DNA of 64,000 nucleotides from Actinomycetes bacterium (GCA_023396115.1 JAEWXC010000035.1:32870-96869), one strand, 5' to 3'; positions 27,658 to 36,040 are shown, numbered from the stretch's first letter. Program-made: numbers and translations. The notes: a model not told the origin generated them from the letters alone.

Positions 27658-28622
27658 GGTGGCCCACGCGCCGCAGCCCGGAGAAGTCCGCCGGAACCGG
27701 GGGACTCGGACCGGGCCTCGTGGACCGCCCCTCCGGTGACGGGCTGCCCCGGGTCGCGGTGGTCACCATGTCCCGCGACAGCGGACCGGTGCTGCGGCAC
27801 TGGGTGGAGCACTACCGCCGCCAGCTCGGCGACGGCGACGTGTACGTGGTCGACGACCACTCCAGCGACTCCTCCACCGACGACCTGCCCTGCACCGTGC
27901 TGCGGCTGCCCTACCTGGACAAGTACCCCTTCGAGCCGGCCCGGATGGGGCTGCTCAGCGGCCTGGCCACCTCGCTGCTCTTCGCCTACGACGCGGTGCT
28001 GCTGGCCGACGCCGACGAGTTCGTCGTCGCCGACCCGAAGAAGCACGCCAGCCTGCGCCACTTCGCCGCCGCCCGCCGCGGCACCCCGGTGGTGGGGGTC
28101 CAGGGCTACAACGTGCTGCACCACCTGGGTCACGAGCCGGCGCTGGACTTCTCCGCGCCGCTGCTCGCCCAGCGTGCCCACGCCCGGTTCACGCCGCTGA
28201 TGTGCAAGCCGGCGCTCAAGTTCGTCGACGCCCCGTGGGCGCACGCCTCGCACGGCATCCGGCACGAGTTCGCGCCCGACCCCGAGCTGTTCATGTTCCA
28301 CTTCAAGTTCGCCGACGTGGACCAGCTGCGCACCCTGGCGGCCGAGCGCAACCGCGCGGCCGTGCAGGAGGGCCGGGCGGTGAAGTCGGGGTGGAGCCGA
28401 CCCGCCGACGAGATGGTCACCGCCCTGGAGACCGCCTCGGCGAACCTGGACGCCGCCCTGGCCAGCGACTCCCTCGCCGCGTTCCGCCCCGGGCGCCGCA
28501 AGCTCGCCGAGATCGTGCAGGCCGACGGGGACGTGTGGCGTGCCCGCGGCGCCGGGCAGCACCACGCCCTGGTGAAGGGCCCCTACGTCCGCATCCCCGA
28601 CGCGCTGCGCGCGACGTTCTGA
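27654..28622 (+). CDS. Glycosyltransferase family 2-like protein
   Basis: This 322-residue protein has a GT-A fold start (VAVVTMSRDSGPVLRHWVEHY and VYVVDDHSSD) and a DxD-type metal motif in LLADADEFVVAD, resembling the Glyco_tranf_2_4 group. No membrane helix is present. It starts by GTGA overlap with the upstream sulfotransferase-like gene and is followed 11 bp later by the LicD-methyltransferase fusion. It would build or extend the glycan that the neighbours decorate. The sugar donor is unknown. Confidence 0.8.
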   Translation: MRWPTRRSPEKSAGTGGLGPGLVDRPSGDGLPRVAVVTMSRDSGPVLRHWVEHYRRQLGDGDVYVVDDHSSDSSTDDLPCTVLRLPYLDKYPFEPARMGLLSGLATSLLFAYDAVLLADADEFVVADPKKHASLRHFAAARRGTPVVGVQGYNVLHHLGHEPALDFSAPLLAQRAHARFTPLMCKPALKFVDAPWAHASHGIRHEFAPDPELFMFHFKFADVDQLRTLAAERNRAAVQEGRAVKSGWSRPADEMVTALETASANLDAALASDSLAAFRPGRRKLAEIVQADGDVWRARGAGQHHALVKGPYVRIPDALRATF

Positions 28623-28633
28623 GACGAGGTCAC

Positions 28634-30178
28634 GTGGAACCCACGGCACAGGTCGACCAGAGCGGCATCAGCCTGCGCGGGGTCGCCGACGACCGCGCCC
28701 TGGACGTGCTCTTCGACGACCGACGGATCTGGTCCTTCTGGTCCCTGCGCGACACCGACGAGGCCCGGGACGGGCGTCGGGTGGCCTGGCCGACCCGGAT
28801 GCTGCGGTTCCTGCACGGTGACTCCGAGGTGGTGGTCCGCGACCACGTGTCGGGCCACGAGCTGCACCGCGCCGAACTGCACTTCGGTACCGAGCAAGGC
28901 ACCAGCACCGAGCCGGCCGCCCGGGTCGCCTTCGTCAACAAGCAGGGCCTGGCGATCTCGCTGGACAAGTCCGGTCGGTTCCACCCGGAGTTCAGCGTCC
29001 GCAGCGCCGAGCAGCTCGCCCCGCTGCTGGCCGCGATGCACCAGGTGATCGAGGTCGTCGGCGAGCAGGGCATCGAGGCGTTCCCGGCCTACGGCACCCT
29101 GCTCGGCGCGGTCCGGGAGCAGAACTTCCTGGGACACGACTCCGACGCCGACCTCGGCTACGTCTCGGCGCACACCTCCCCGGTCGACGTGGTGCTGGAG
29201 TCGTTCCGGCTGCAGCGCGCGGTCGCCGCCCGGGGCATGCACACCTTCCGCTACTCCGGCGGGGCGTTCCGGGTCGACGTGACCGAGAGCGACGGCTCGG
29301 TCCGCGGCCTGGACCTGTTCGGCGGGTACCTCACCGGCCCGCCCGGACAGCAGCGGCTGTACCTGATGGGCGAGGTCGGGGTCGACTTCGAGGAGAGCTG
29401 GCTGCGTCCGTTCGGCACCGTCACCCTGGCCGGCGACACGTTCCCGGCACCGGCCCGCCCCGAGAAGCTGCTCGAGGCGATGTACGGCCCCGGGTGGATG
29501 GTGCCGGACCCGGCCTACAAGTTCGAGACCCCCCAGCACACCGTGGACCGGCTCGACAACTGGTTCCGCGGCTTCTCGCCGCACCGCAACGAGTGGCTGC
29601 GCAACACCGAGCACACCGGGTCCCCGCTGAACGCGCCGCTCTCGGACCTGGCCCGACGGCTCAAGCGGGACGAGCAGCCCGGCACCCACGTGCTGGACCT
29701 GGGTGCCGGCCGCGGTACCGACGCCCTGCGGCTGGCCCGGTCGGGGTTCCCGACCACCGCCTACGACTACGCGACCCGCACCCTGGGTGGGGCCCAGCGC
29801 CGCGCCGAGCGCCGCGGCCTCCCGCTGCAGGTGCGCACCCTCAACCTCACCCAGCTGCGTGCGGTGCTGCACGAGGGGGCCCGGGTGGCCCGCACCGACG
29901 GGCCGCGGGCCGTGCTGGCCCGGCACGTGCTGGACGCCACCACCGCGCGGGGACGCGACGGCGTGCTCCGCCTGGCCTCGATGGCGCTGCGCGGCGGCGG
30001 CCGGGCGTACCTGCAGTTCCGCTCGGGCGGCGAACCCCTCGGCGAGGGCATGTATGTTGTGGGCGCCGACGCCGTGACCGCCCAGGTCGAGCGGCTCGGC
30101 GGAACCGTCACCGAGTGCCGGACCGAGACCGACCCGCAGACCGGCGCGAGCGACACGACCGTGGTGGCGCACTGGTGA
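28634..30178 (+). CDS. LicD-like phosphotransferase fused to a SAM methyltransferase
   Basis: This 514-residue protein appears to have three parts. An N-terminal beta-rich region (about 1-120) is unrecognised. A LicD/fukutin-like nucleotidyltransferase-fold domain follows (about 130-310), with AYGTLLGAVREQNFLGHDSDADLG carrying D169, D171 and D173. A class I methyltransferase domain (about 345-510) has the SAM-binding VLDLGAGRGTDA at 353-364. LicD proteins transfer phosphocholine or other phospho-groups to surface glycans. The fusion suggests a methylated phospho-substituent, which is inference. The GTG has a weak GACGAGG ribosome site. Confidence 0.75.
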   Translation: MEPTAQVDQSGISLRGVADDRALDVLFDDRRIWSFWSLRDTDEARDGRRVAWPTRMLRFLHGDSEVVVRDHVSGHELHRAELHFGTEQGTSTEPAARVAFVNKQGLAISLDKSGRFHPEFSVRSAEQLAPLLAAMHQVIEVVGEQGIEAFPAYGTLLGAVREQNFLGHDSDADLGYVSAHTSPVDVVLESFRLQRAVAARGMHTFRYSGGAFRVDVTESDGSVRGLDLFGGYLTGPPGQQRLYLMGEVGVDFEESWLRPFGTVTLAGDTFPAPARPEKLLEAMYGPGWMVPDPAYKFETPQHTVDRLDNWFRGFSPHRNEWLRNTEHTGSPLNAPLSDLARRLKRDEQPGTHVLDLGAGRGTDALRLARSGFPTTAYDYATRTLGGAQRRAERRGLPLQVRTLNLTQLRAVLHEGARVARTDGPRAVLARHVLDATTARGRDGVLRLASMALRGGGRAYLQFRSGGEPLGEGMYVVGADAVTAQVERLGGTVTECRTETDPQTGASDTTVVAHW

Positions 30179-30188
30179 GGAGAGACCG

Positions 30189-30392
30189 ATGAGCCTGCTG
30201 AACCCCTTCACCGCGATCGCCGCCCAGCGCCGGCGGATCGCCGAGCTGGAGGCCGACGTGGCCGAGCTGCAGCGGCACTACGCCCGGATGGCCGAGCTGG
30301 TCGACGTGGTCACCGAGCTGCTGCTGCCGGTGGCGCAGCGCGACGAGGAGCGGATCGCCGAGGCGATCGCCTCGTTCGAGCGCAGCCTGTAG
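30189..30392 (+). CDS. Small DUF6752-like coiled-coil protein
   Basis: This 67-residue protein is almost entirely one charged helix with heptad character (RIAELEADVAELQRHYARMAELVDVVTELLLPV). It fits the short DUF6752 type seen in Nocardioides-like genomes. It has a GAGGAGAG ribosome site and sits between the LicD fusion and the second sulfotransferase-like gene, so it may be an assembly or scaffold partner. The function is unknown. Confidence 0.7.
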   Translation: MSLLNPFTAIAAQRRRIAELEADVAELQRHYARMAELVDVVTELLLPVAQRDEERIAEAIASFERSL

Positions 30393-30400
30393 AGGCCGCC

Positions 30401-31522
30401 GTGGCTGAGCGCGTCTACGTCCACATCGGCCTGCCGAAGACGGCCACCACCTACCTGCAGACGATCGTGTGGGGCTCCCGCGAGGAGCTGCTGGCCCAGG
30501 GGCTGCTGATCCCCGGGCGCCGCCGTTCCGACCACCTGTGGAGCAGCAGCGCGGTGCGCGACGACCCGCGGCTGGAGACCGCGATCGAGGAGCACCGCAC
30601 CGCCTGGGAGCGGCTGCGCACCCAGATCGCCGAGCACGAGGGCGACGCCCTGGTCACCCACGAGTTCTTCGCCAGCGCCAGCACCGAGCAGGTGCAGCGG
30701 ATGGTCGAGGACCTGGCGCCCGCCGAGGTGCACGTCGTGGTCACGGTGCGCGAGCTGCTCGGCGTGTTCACCGCGAGCTGGCAGGAGAGCCTGAAGAACC
30801 GCGGCACCACCCCAGTGGGGGAGTACTCGACCACCGAGGCGAAGAGCCCCCGGGTGATCTGGAACTGGCGCACCCTGGACCACCGGCTGGTGCTCGAGCG
30901 CTGGTCCGGTGCGGTGGCCCCCGAGCGGATCCACGTGCTGCCCGTCGACACCACCGCTCCCCGCGACGACATCTGGCGGCGCTTCGCCGGGGTGCTGGGG
31001 GTGGACCCTGACGCCGTGGACCTGGACCAGTCGTTCCCCAACGAGTCGATGGGGGTGGTGCAGGCCGAGCTCCTGCTGCGCGTCAACCGGCGCCTGGCCG
31101 ACCGGGGGCTCCTGGTCGGTGCCCGGGACCGGGGCCGGATCCTGCGCACCTTCCTGGCCGACGAGCGGCTGGTGCCGACGGCCGGTGAGCGGTTCTGGCC
31201 GCCCGCGGACCGGGTGGAGGAGTGCCGCACCCGCAACGAGGCGGCCCTGGCCCACCTGCGCGCCCACCCCTACGACGTGGTCGGCCGGATCGAGGCCCTG
31301 GAATTCCCCGACCCGCTGCCGCAGCGTCGTACCGCGGGCGAGGTCAGCGACGCCGAGGTGGCCGAGCTGGCCGCGGACCTGGTCGCGACCCTGCTGGAGG
31401 ACGTGCGGGAACTGAGGGCGCGACCCCGCCCGGTCGCCCCGCCCCCGCCACCCCCGCTGTGGCGGCGGGCGCTGAACCGGCTCCGGCCGGCGCCGCCGGA
31501 GCGCTCCGGGGTCGGGACCTGA
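30401..31522 (+). CDS. P-loop sulfotransferase-like protein
   Basis: This 373-residue paralogue of the protein at 26608 has VYVHIGLPKTATTYLQTIVWG as the phosphosulfate loop and TVRELLGVFTASWQESLKNRGT as the second binding segment. The acceptor is unknown. The tail is Pro/Arg-rich (RPVAPPPPPPLWRRAL). The GTG is preceded by AGAGG with 6 nt spacing. It ends the operon. Confidence 0.8.
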   Translation: MAERVYVHIGLPKTATTYLQTIVWGSREELLAQGLLIPGRRRSDHLWSSSAVRDDPRLETAIEEHRTAWERLRTQIAEHEGDALVTHEFFASASTEQVQRMVEDLAPAEVHVVVTVRELLGVFTASWQESLKNRGTTPVGEYSTTEAKSPRVIWNWRTLDHRLVLERWSGAVAPERIHVLPVDTTAPRDDIWRRFAGVLGVDPDAVDLDQSFPNESMGVVQAELLLRVNRRLADRGLLVGARDRGRILRTFLADERLVPTAGERFWPPADRVEECRTRNEAALAHLRAHPYDVVGRIEALEFPDPLPQRRTAGEVSDAEVAELAADLVATLLEDVRELRARPRPVAPPPPPPLWRRALNRLRPAPPERSGVGT

Positions 31523-31579
31523 CCCCACGTCATGCCTCTGACCTGCGAAAACAACACCGTTGTAGTTATCGGGACTGGG

Positions 31580-31608
31580 TTGCGCGGTGCTGGTGTTACT
31601 GGTGTGAT
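31580..31608 (+). promoter_or_regulatory. Possible promoter of the EEP-PLD fusion gene
   Basis: The 140-bp gap 31523-31662 is clearly less GC-rich than its surroundings. TTGCGC (31580-31585), a 17-bp spacer and TGTGAT (31603-31608) form a plausible promoter. A small ACAAC/GTTGT inverted repeat lies upstream, near 31551-31563. Confidence 0.35.
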
Positions 31609-31662
31609 TCCTGAGGCAAACGTTTCGTCCGGTGCCCCGAACACCGTGATCCTGGAGGTTCC

Positions 31663-33042
31663 ATGCTGAGCTCGACCCGCTCCCGCTGGGTGGACGCGCT
31701 GGTCGTCATGGCCGTGGCGGCCGTGCTGGCTGCCCTGGTCGTCGTCCGGTTGTCCGACGACGCGTCCCGCCCCGGCGCGGTCTTCTCCTCGGGCCAGGTG
31801 GTTCCCCCGGTGACCCCGCGCCAGGACGCCAGCGAGGACGACGGCATCCGCCTGGTCCAGGCCAACATCAAGTCCGGCATGAGCCCCACCGCCACCGCCC
31901 AGGACATCGGCCGGGTCTACGCCCAGTCGCCCGACTTCATCACCTTCAACGAGGTCTCCGGGCGCCCCGACTCGGTGCTGTTGCCCAGCGGCTACGCGCT
32001 GCAGCGGACCCCGGGCACCTACAAGGGCGCCACCCCGGTCGCCTGGGACTCCACCAAGTGGACCCGGCTCGACTCGGGCACCTACATGATCACCGAGACC
32101 TGGGGGAAGACGGCCAAGCAGAAGGTGCACTGGGGCGTCCGCTACGCCAACTGGGTCACCGTGCGCGACGCCAAGGGCCGGACCGTCTCAGTCGTCTCGG
32201 TGCACTTCGCGCCGGCCTCCAAGTACACGATGGGCCTCACCGGCCCCTCCTACGACCGGCTGGGCAAGCTCGCCAAGCGGCTCTCGGCCAGCGGCCCGGT
32301 GCTCATGGCCGGCGACGTGAACGTGAACTTCCGGACCGGGGCCTACCCGCGCACCCAGGTCGCCGAGCTGGGCCTGTCCAACGCCTTCGACCTGGCCGGC
32401 TACTCGCTGGGCACGCACCGCAGCGGCGCCGTGATCGACCACGTCTACACCTACGCCGCCGACTCGCTGCTGCCGCTGACCAACCTGACCACCGTCCCGG
32501 GGAACTCCGACCACCACCTGGTGGTCGCCGACCTCGGCCCGGTGGGGCAACGCTCGGGCATCTTCTCGCCCGGTCGGGTCAACTCCGCCGGCACCGACCC
32601 GGCCACCACCCGGCTGCTGCGCCGCTCGATCAAGAAGACACCCGCCGGTGCGGTGCTGCACCTGGCCGCCAAGAAGCTCGAGGGCGGCAACATCGTCAAG
32701 CTGGTCAAGAAGGCCCGGGCACGGGGCGTGCACGTCCAGGTGATCACCGGTCACCGCAGCGAGACCCGCACCGACCGGCGCCTGGCCAAGATCCTGGGCA
32801 CCAAGAAGAAGAAGAAGTCCTGGGCCCGGCGCCAGCCGAACTGGAACAGCTACGCGCTGCCGCGGGGCCTGGTGCTGGCCAGCGAGACCGGCGGCACCCG
32901 GGCGCTGCGGATCGACTTCAACCGTGCCTGGATCCCGGCCAAGCAGAAGAGCGCCCGCGCCTTCGCCCAGGTCCGCTCCGACAAGTTCAGCTACGACCGG
33001 ATGTTCGTGGAGTACTTCCGCGCGGTCGGCAAGAAGATCTGA
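31663..33042 (+). CDS. EEP-family protein fused to a degenerate PLD-like half
   Basis: This 459-residue membrane-anchored protein has an N-terminal helix (about 10-30). An EEP domain follows (about 60-290; QANIKSG, TFNEVSG, VSVHFAP, AGDVNVNF and NSDHHLVVADL). A C-terminal region (about 310-459) resembles the first half of the PLD-like protein at 25107: IKKTPAGAVLHLAAKKLEGG, RGVHVQVITGH and a KKKKKSWARRQ basic patch. This half has no HxK motif, so it is probably a binding module. The ATG has a CTGGAGG ribosome site. The EEP domain looks catalytically complete. Confidence 0.75.
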   Translation: MLSSTRSRWVDALVVMAVAAVLAALVVVRLSDDASRPGAVFSSGQVVPPVTPRQDASEDDGIRLVQANIKSGMSPTATAQDIGRVYAQSPDFITFNEVSGRPDSVLLPSGYALQRTPGTYKGATPVAWDSTKWTRLDSGTYMITETWGKTAKQKVHWGVRYANWVTVRDAKGRTVSVVSVHFAPASKYTMGLTGPSYDRLGKLAKRLSASGPVLMAGDVNVNFRTGAYPRTQVAELGLSNAFDLAGYSLGTHRSGAVIDHVYTYAADSLLPLTNLTTVPGNSDHHLVVADLGPVGQRSGIFSPGRVNSAGTDPATTRLLRRSIKKTPAGAVLHLAAKKLEGGNIVKLVKKARARGVHVQVITGHRSETRTDRRLAKILGTKKKKKSWARRQPNWNSYALPRGLVLASETGGTRALRIDFNRAWIPAKQKSARAFAQVRSDKFSYDRMFVEYFRAVGKKI

Positions 33043-33053
33043 CCCGCACCTCC

Positions 33054-33089
33054 CGCACCACCCCCGGCCAGCCGGCCGGGGGTGGTGTG
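33054..33089 (+). terminator. Hairpin terminator before acyl-CoA dehydrogenase
   Basis: ACCACCCCCGGCC (33057-33069) pairs perfectly with GGCCGGGGGTGGT (33074-33086) over a 4-nt loop, and flanking bases extend the stem. There is no T-run. Confidence 0.65.
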
Positions 33090-33129
33090 CGTGTGGGACA
33101 TCCCACTCCTGAGACCGGGGCCAGGCTTG

Positions 33130-33145
33130 GTTAACTACCATTAAC
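33130..33145. promoter_or_regulatory. AT-rich inverted repeat, candidate operator
   Basis: GTTAA at 33130-33134 and TTAAC at 33141-33145 form an inverted repeat with a 6-bp centre, in a conspicuously AT-rich patch 56 bp before the acyl-CoA dehydrogenase start. TetR-type fatty-acid regulators often use such sites. Confidence 0.4.
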
Positions 33146-33200
33146 ATCGCCACGAGCACGCGGGCGAACCTCGCCCCCATCCACCACGTCAGGAGTTCCC

Positions 33201-34415
33201 ATGGGTCGTCTTGCCCAGACCGACGGTCTCACCGAGGACCAGCAGGAGATTCTGAAGGCCGTCAAGCAGTTCGTCGACGAGCGGATCATCCCCGTCGCCC
33301 AGGAGCTGGAGCACGCCGACGAGTACCCCACCGAGATCGTCGAGGGCCTCAAGGAGCTCGGCATCTTCGGCCTGATGATCCCCGAGGAGTACGACGGCCT
33401 CGGCGAGTCGCTGCTGACCTACGCGCTGTGCGTGGAGGAGATCGCCCGCGGCTGGATGAGCGTCTCGGGTGTCATCAACACCCACTTCATCGTCGCCTAC
33501 ATGCTGATGAAGCACGGCACCGAGGAGCAGAAGCGCCACTACCTGCCGCGGATGGCCACCGGTGAGGTGCGCGGCGCGTTCTCGATGTCCGAGCCCGGGC
33601 TGGGCTCCGACGTCTCGGCGGTCTCCACCAAGGCGACGCTGCAGGCCGACGGCTCGTACTCGATCACCGGCTCCAAGATGTGGCTGACCAACGGCGGGTC
33701 CTCGACCCTGGTGGCGGTGCTGACCAAGACCGACGAGGGTTCGGACTCGGTCTACAAGAACATGACCACCTTCCTGGTGGAGAAGACCCCCGGCTTCGGT
33801 GACGTCGCGATCGGCGACAACCCGGGCTCGATCAGCGTCCCGGGCAAGATCGACAAGATGGGCTACAAGGGCATCGACACCACCGAGATGGTGTTCGACA
33901 ACCACGTCATCGGTGCCGACCAGATCCTCGGCGGCGAGCCGGGCAAGGGCTTCTTCCAGATGATGGACGGTGTCGAGGTCGGGCGGGTCAACGTCGCCGC
34001 CCGCGCCTGCGGCCTGGCCATCCGGGGCTTCGAGCTCGGGGTGGCCTACGCCCAGCAGCGCGAGACCTTCGGCAAGCCGATCGCCCAGCACCAGGCGGTG
34101 CTGTTCCGGCTGGCCGAGATGGCCACCAAGACCGAGACGGCGCACCAGATGATGGTCCGCGCGGCCCGGCTCAAGGACACCGGCCAGCGGATGGACGTCG
34201 AGGCCGGCATGGCCAAGATGATCGCCTCGGAGTACGCCAACGAGGTCGTGGAGGACTCCTTCCGGATCCACGGCGGCTACGGCTACTCCAAGGAGTACGA
34301 GATCGAGCGCCTGATGCGCGAGGTCAAGTTCATGCTGATCGGCGAGGGCACCTCCGACATCCAGAAGATGATCATCGGCAAGGCGCTGCTCAAGGACTAC
34401 GCCCTCAAGGGCTGA
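33201..34415 (+). CDS. Acyl-CoA dehydrogenase
   Basis: This FAD enzyme makes the alpha,beta double bond in acyl-CoA during fatty-acid or branched-chain catabolism. The 404-residue protein has the FAD-binding segments FSMSEPGLGSDVSAV and MWLTNGG, the helix RVNVAARACGLAIRGFELG and the C-terminal IHGGYGYSKEYEIERLMREV. The catalytic Glu is E382 in IGEGTSDIQ. It is a single transcription unit bounded by terminators. Chain-length preference cannot be read. Confidence 0.93.
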   Translation: MGRLAQTDGLTEDQQEILKAVKQFVDERIIPVAQELEHADEYPTEIVEGLKELGIFGLMIPEEYDGLGESLLTYALCVEEIARGWMSVSGVINTHFIVAYMLMKHGTEEQKRHYLPRMATGEVRGAFSMSEPGLGSDVSAVSTKATLQADGSYSITGSKMWLTNGGSSTLVAVLTKTDEGSDSVYKNMTTFLVEKTPGFGDVAIGDNPGSISVPGKIDKMGYKGIDTTEMVFDNHVIGADQILGGEPGKGFFQMMDGVEVGRVNVAARACGLAIRGFELGVAYAQQRETFGKPIAQHQAVLFRLAEMATKTETAHQMMVRAARLKDTGQRMDVEAGMAKMIASEYANEVVEDSFRIHGGYGYSKEYEIERLMREVKFMLIGEGTSDIQKMIIGKALLKDYALKG

Positions 34416-34433
34416 CCGGCTCCGACCCCGGTG

Positions 34434-34485
34434 CGACGACGACCGGGTCCCGGGTGGCACTGCCACCGGGGCCCGGTCGTCGTGC
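34434..34485 (+). terminator. Long hairpin terminator after acyl-CoA dehydrogenase
   Basis: CGACGACCGGG pairs with CCCGGTCGTCG and GGTGGCA with TGCCACC, giving a stem of about 23 pairs with one bulge and a one-base centre that would open into a small loop. Confidence 0.7.
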
Positions 34486-34602
34486 GTCCCGCCCCGGGAA
34501 CGGTCGCTCGCGCGGGGGCCCGGGGCGAAAACTCCTCGACCTGTGACCCGGCACCTGACAGGGTGGAGGTGGTCGTGACCCCGAGTGAGCGCTGGAGGAA
34601 GC

Positions 34603-34776
34603 ATGAGCAACGAGGATCTCAAGGCCAAGATGCGTGAGGCCCTGGACCGCAAGAACACCTCCGAGAAGGGGGTGCACAGCGACGGGCCGGTCCCGGAGAA
34701 GGCGCACGGACCCGAGGTCACCGGCGGCGCGGCGCCCAAGATGCACCGCCGCAAGGCCGGAGGCGGGGGCGCCTGA
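34603..34776 (+). CDS. DUF5302 family small protein
   Basis: This 57-residue protein, MSNEDLKAKMREALDRKN to the end KMHRRKAGGGGA, matches the small actinobacterial DUF5302 family. Its helical start and basic Gly-rich end suggest nucleic-acid or ribosome contact, but its function is unknown. The ATG has a GGAGGA ribosome site 4 nt upstream; an in-frame ATG at 34585 lacks one. Confidence 0.85.
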   Translation: MSNEDLKAKMREALDRKNTSEKGVHSDGPVPEKAHGPEVTGGAAPKMHRRKAGGGGA

Positions 34777-34806
34777 GCCAGCCCAATCCACCGACACGCA
34801 CCGGGT

Positions 34807-36012
34807 TCAGCGGGCGGTCGCACCACCGGTGCGGCCGCCCGCGAACTGTGTCGCCAGCGGCACCAGCGCCAGCACCAGGACGGCCGGCAGCACGAAGCCC
34901 CAGCGCAGGTTCTCGCCGCCGACCAACCCGGTCATCACCGAGCCGAGCAGGGCGCCGACGTAGTTGAACAGGTTGAACCGGGCGATCACGGTGTCGATCC
35001 GGGCCCGCGCCTCGAACGGGTCGTCCCCGCCGGCCAGCCGGGCCGCGGCCGAGAAGCTCAGCGGCGCCACGACGGCCAGACCCGCACCGGCCAGGGCGAA
35101 GCCGACCAACGCGCCGGCCCAGGACGGGGACGTCACCAGCAGCGCCAGACCCGCGGCCCCCACCAGGGCCCCGACCCGCAGCACCGGCACCGCCCCCAGG
35201 GTCCCCACCAGCCGGTCGCCGGCCAGACGCACCGCCCCGGAGAAGAGCAGGTAGACGAAGACGCCCAGCGGGGCGACCGCCTTGGAGGTGTCGAAGACCT
35301 CGTGGGCGTAGGTGGCGCCCCACGTCTGGGTGGCCACGTCGACCATGTAGAACAGCGCCATCGCCAGCCCGACCAGCAGGATCGGGCGCCACGGGACCGC
35401 GCCCTCGGGGGCCTGGCTCAGGCCGGTGCCGGGCAGGAACGGCAGCACCGCCACCACCAGCGGCAGGACGGCCACCAGGGCCGGTGCCCAGCCCGCCAGG
35501 TCGCCGGTCACCAGGGCCAGCAGCGCCCCCAGGATCCCGCCGGTCGTCCACGCCCCGTGGAAGCTGGGCAGGATCGGGCGCCCGTAGCGGTGCTCCAGCG
35601 CGACGGCCTGCATGTTGGTGCTGGCGTCGACCAGGCCCAGCCCGATGCCGTACAGCGCCATTCCCACGATCCCCAGGGTCAGCGTCCCCGACAGCACCAC
35701 CACCGGGACCGCGGCGGTGATCATCACCAGGCCGGCCCGCAGCGTCATCGCGCTGTCGGCCCGGGCCGCCCACCGTTCCGCCAGCACCGAACCGGCCCCG
35801 GCCAGCAGCACCATCATCAGCAGCAGGCCGGAGAGGGCGTCGGTGCCCACCCGCCACGTCTCCTGCAGCGTCGGCAGCCGGGTGGTCAGGGTGATGAAGA
35901 CGAACGCCTGGGTGGCGAAGGCCAGCGCCACGGCGAGCCGGGAACGGCCCAGGAGGTCGGCGGTCAGGGGCGGGAGCGTCGCGGGGGACGGGGTCGTGGG
36001 CACGACGCTCAT
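34807..36012 (-). CDS. MFS transporter
   Basis: This 401-residue protein has 12 likely membrane helices. It begins with a short polar tail and LAVALAFATQAFVFITLTTRLP, the start of a fucose-permease/YfkF-like MFS group. No signature loop reveals the substrate. The ATG at 36012 was chosen because the upstream open frame is Arg/Gln/Pro-rich shadow sequence. A 9-bp inverted repeat lies 4 bp upstream. Confidence 0.85.
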   Translation of the reverse strand: MSVVPTTPSPATLPPLTADLLGRSRLAVALAFATQAFVFITLTTRLPTLQETWRVGTDALSGLLLMMVLLAGAGSVLAERWAARADSAMTLRAGLVMITAAVPVVVLSGTLTLGIVGMALYGIGLGLVDASTNMQAVALEHRYGRPILPSFHGAWTTGGILGALLALVTGDLAGWAPALVAVLPLVVAVLPFLPGTGLSQAPEGAVPWRPILLVGLAMALFYMVDVATQTWGATYAHEVFDTSKAVAPLGVFVYLLFSGAVRLAGDRLVGTLGAVPVLRVGALVGAAGLALLVTSPSWAGALVGFALAGAGLAVVAPLSFSAAARLAGGDDPFEARARIDTVIARFNLFNYVGALLGSVMTGLVGGENLRWGFVLPAVLVLALVPLATQFAGGRTGGATAR

Positions 36013-36016
36013 CGTG

Positions 36017-36040
36017 CCCACGCCGGGCGGGCGGCGTGGG
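36017..36040. promoter_or_regulatory. Inverted repeat upstream of MFS gene
   Basis: CCCACGCCG (36017-36025) and CGGCGTGGG (36032-36040) form a 9-bp perfect inverted repeat, centre 6 bp, ending 4 bp before the MFS start codon. It may be an operator, or a hairpin that hides the start. Confidence 0.4.

Noticed and set aside
26608..31522. Phage defence island interpretation of the 26.6-31.5 kb operon
   Set aside because: No nuclease-effector, helicase, reverse transcriptase or NTPase partners of defence type are encoded; the enzymes point to glycan modification.
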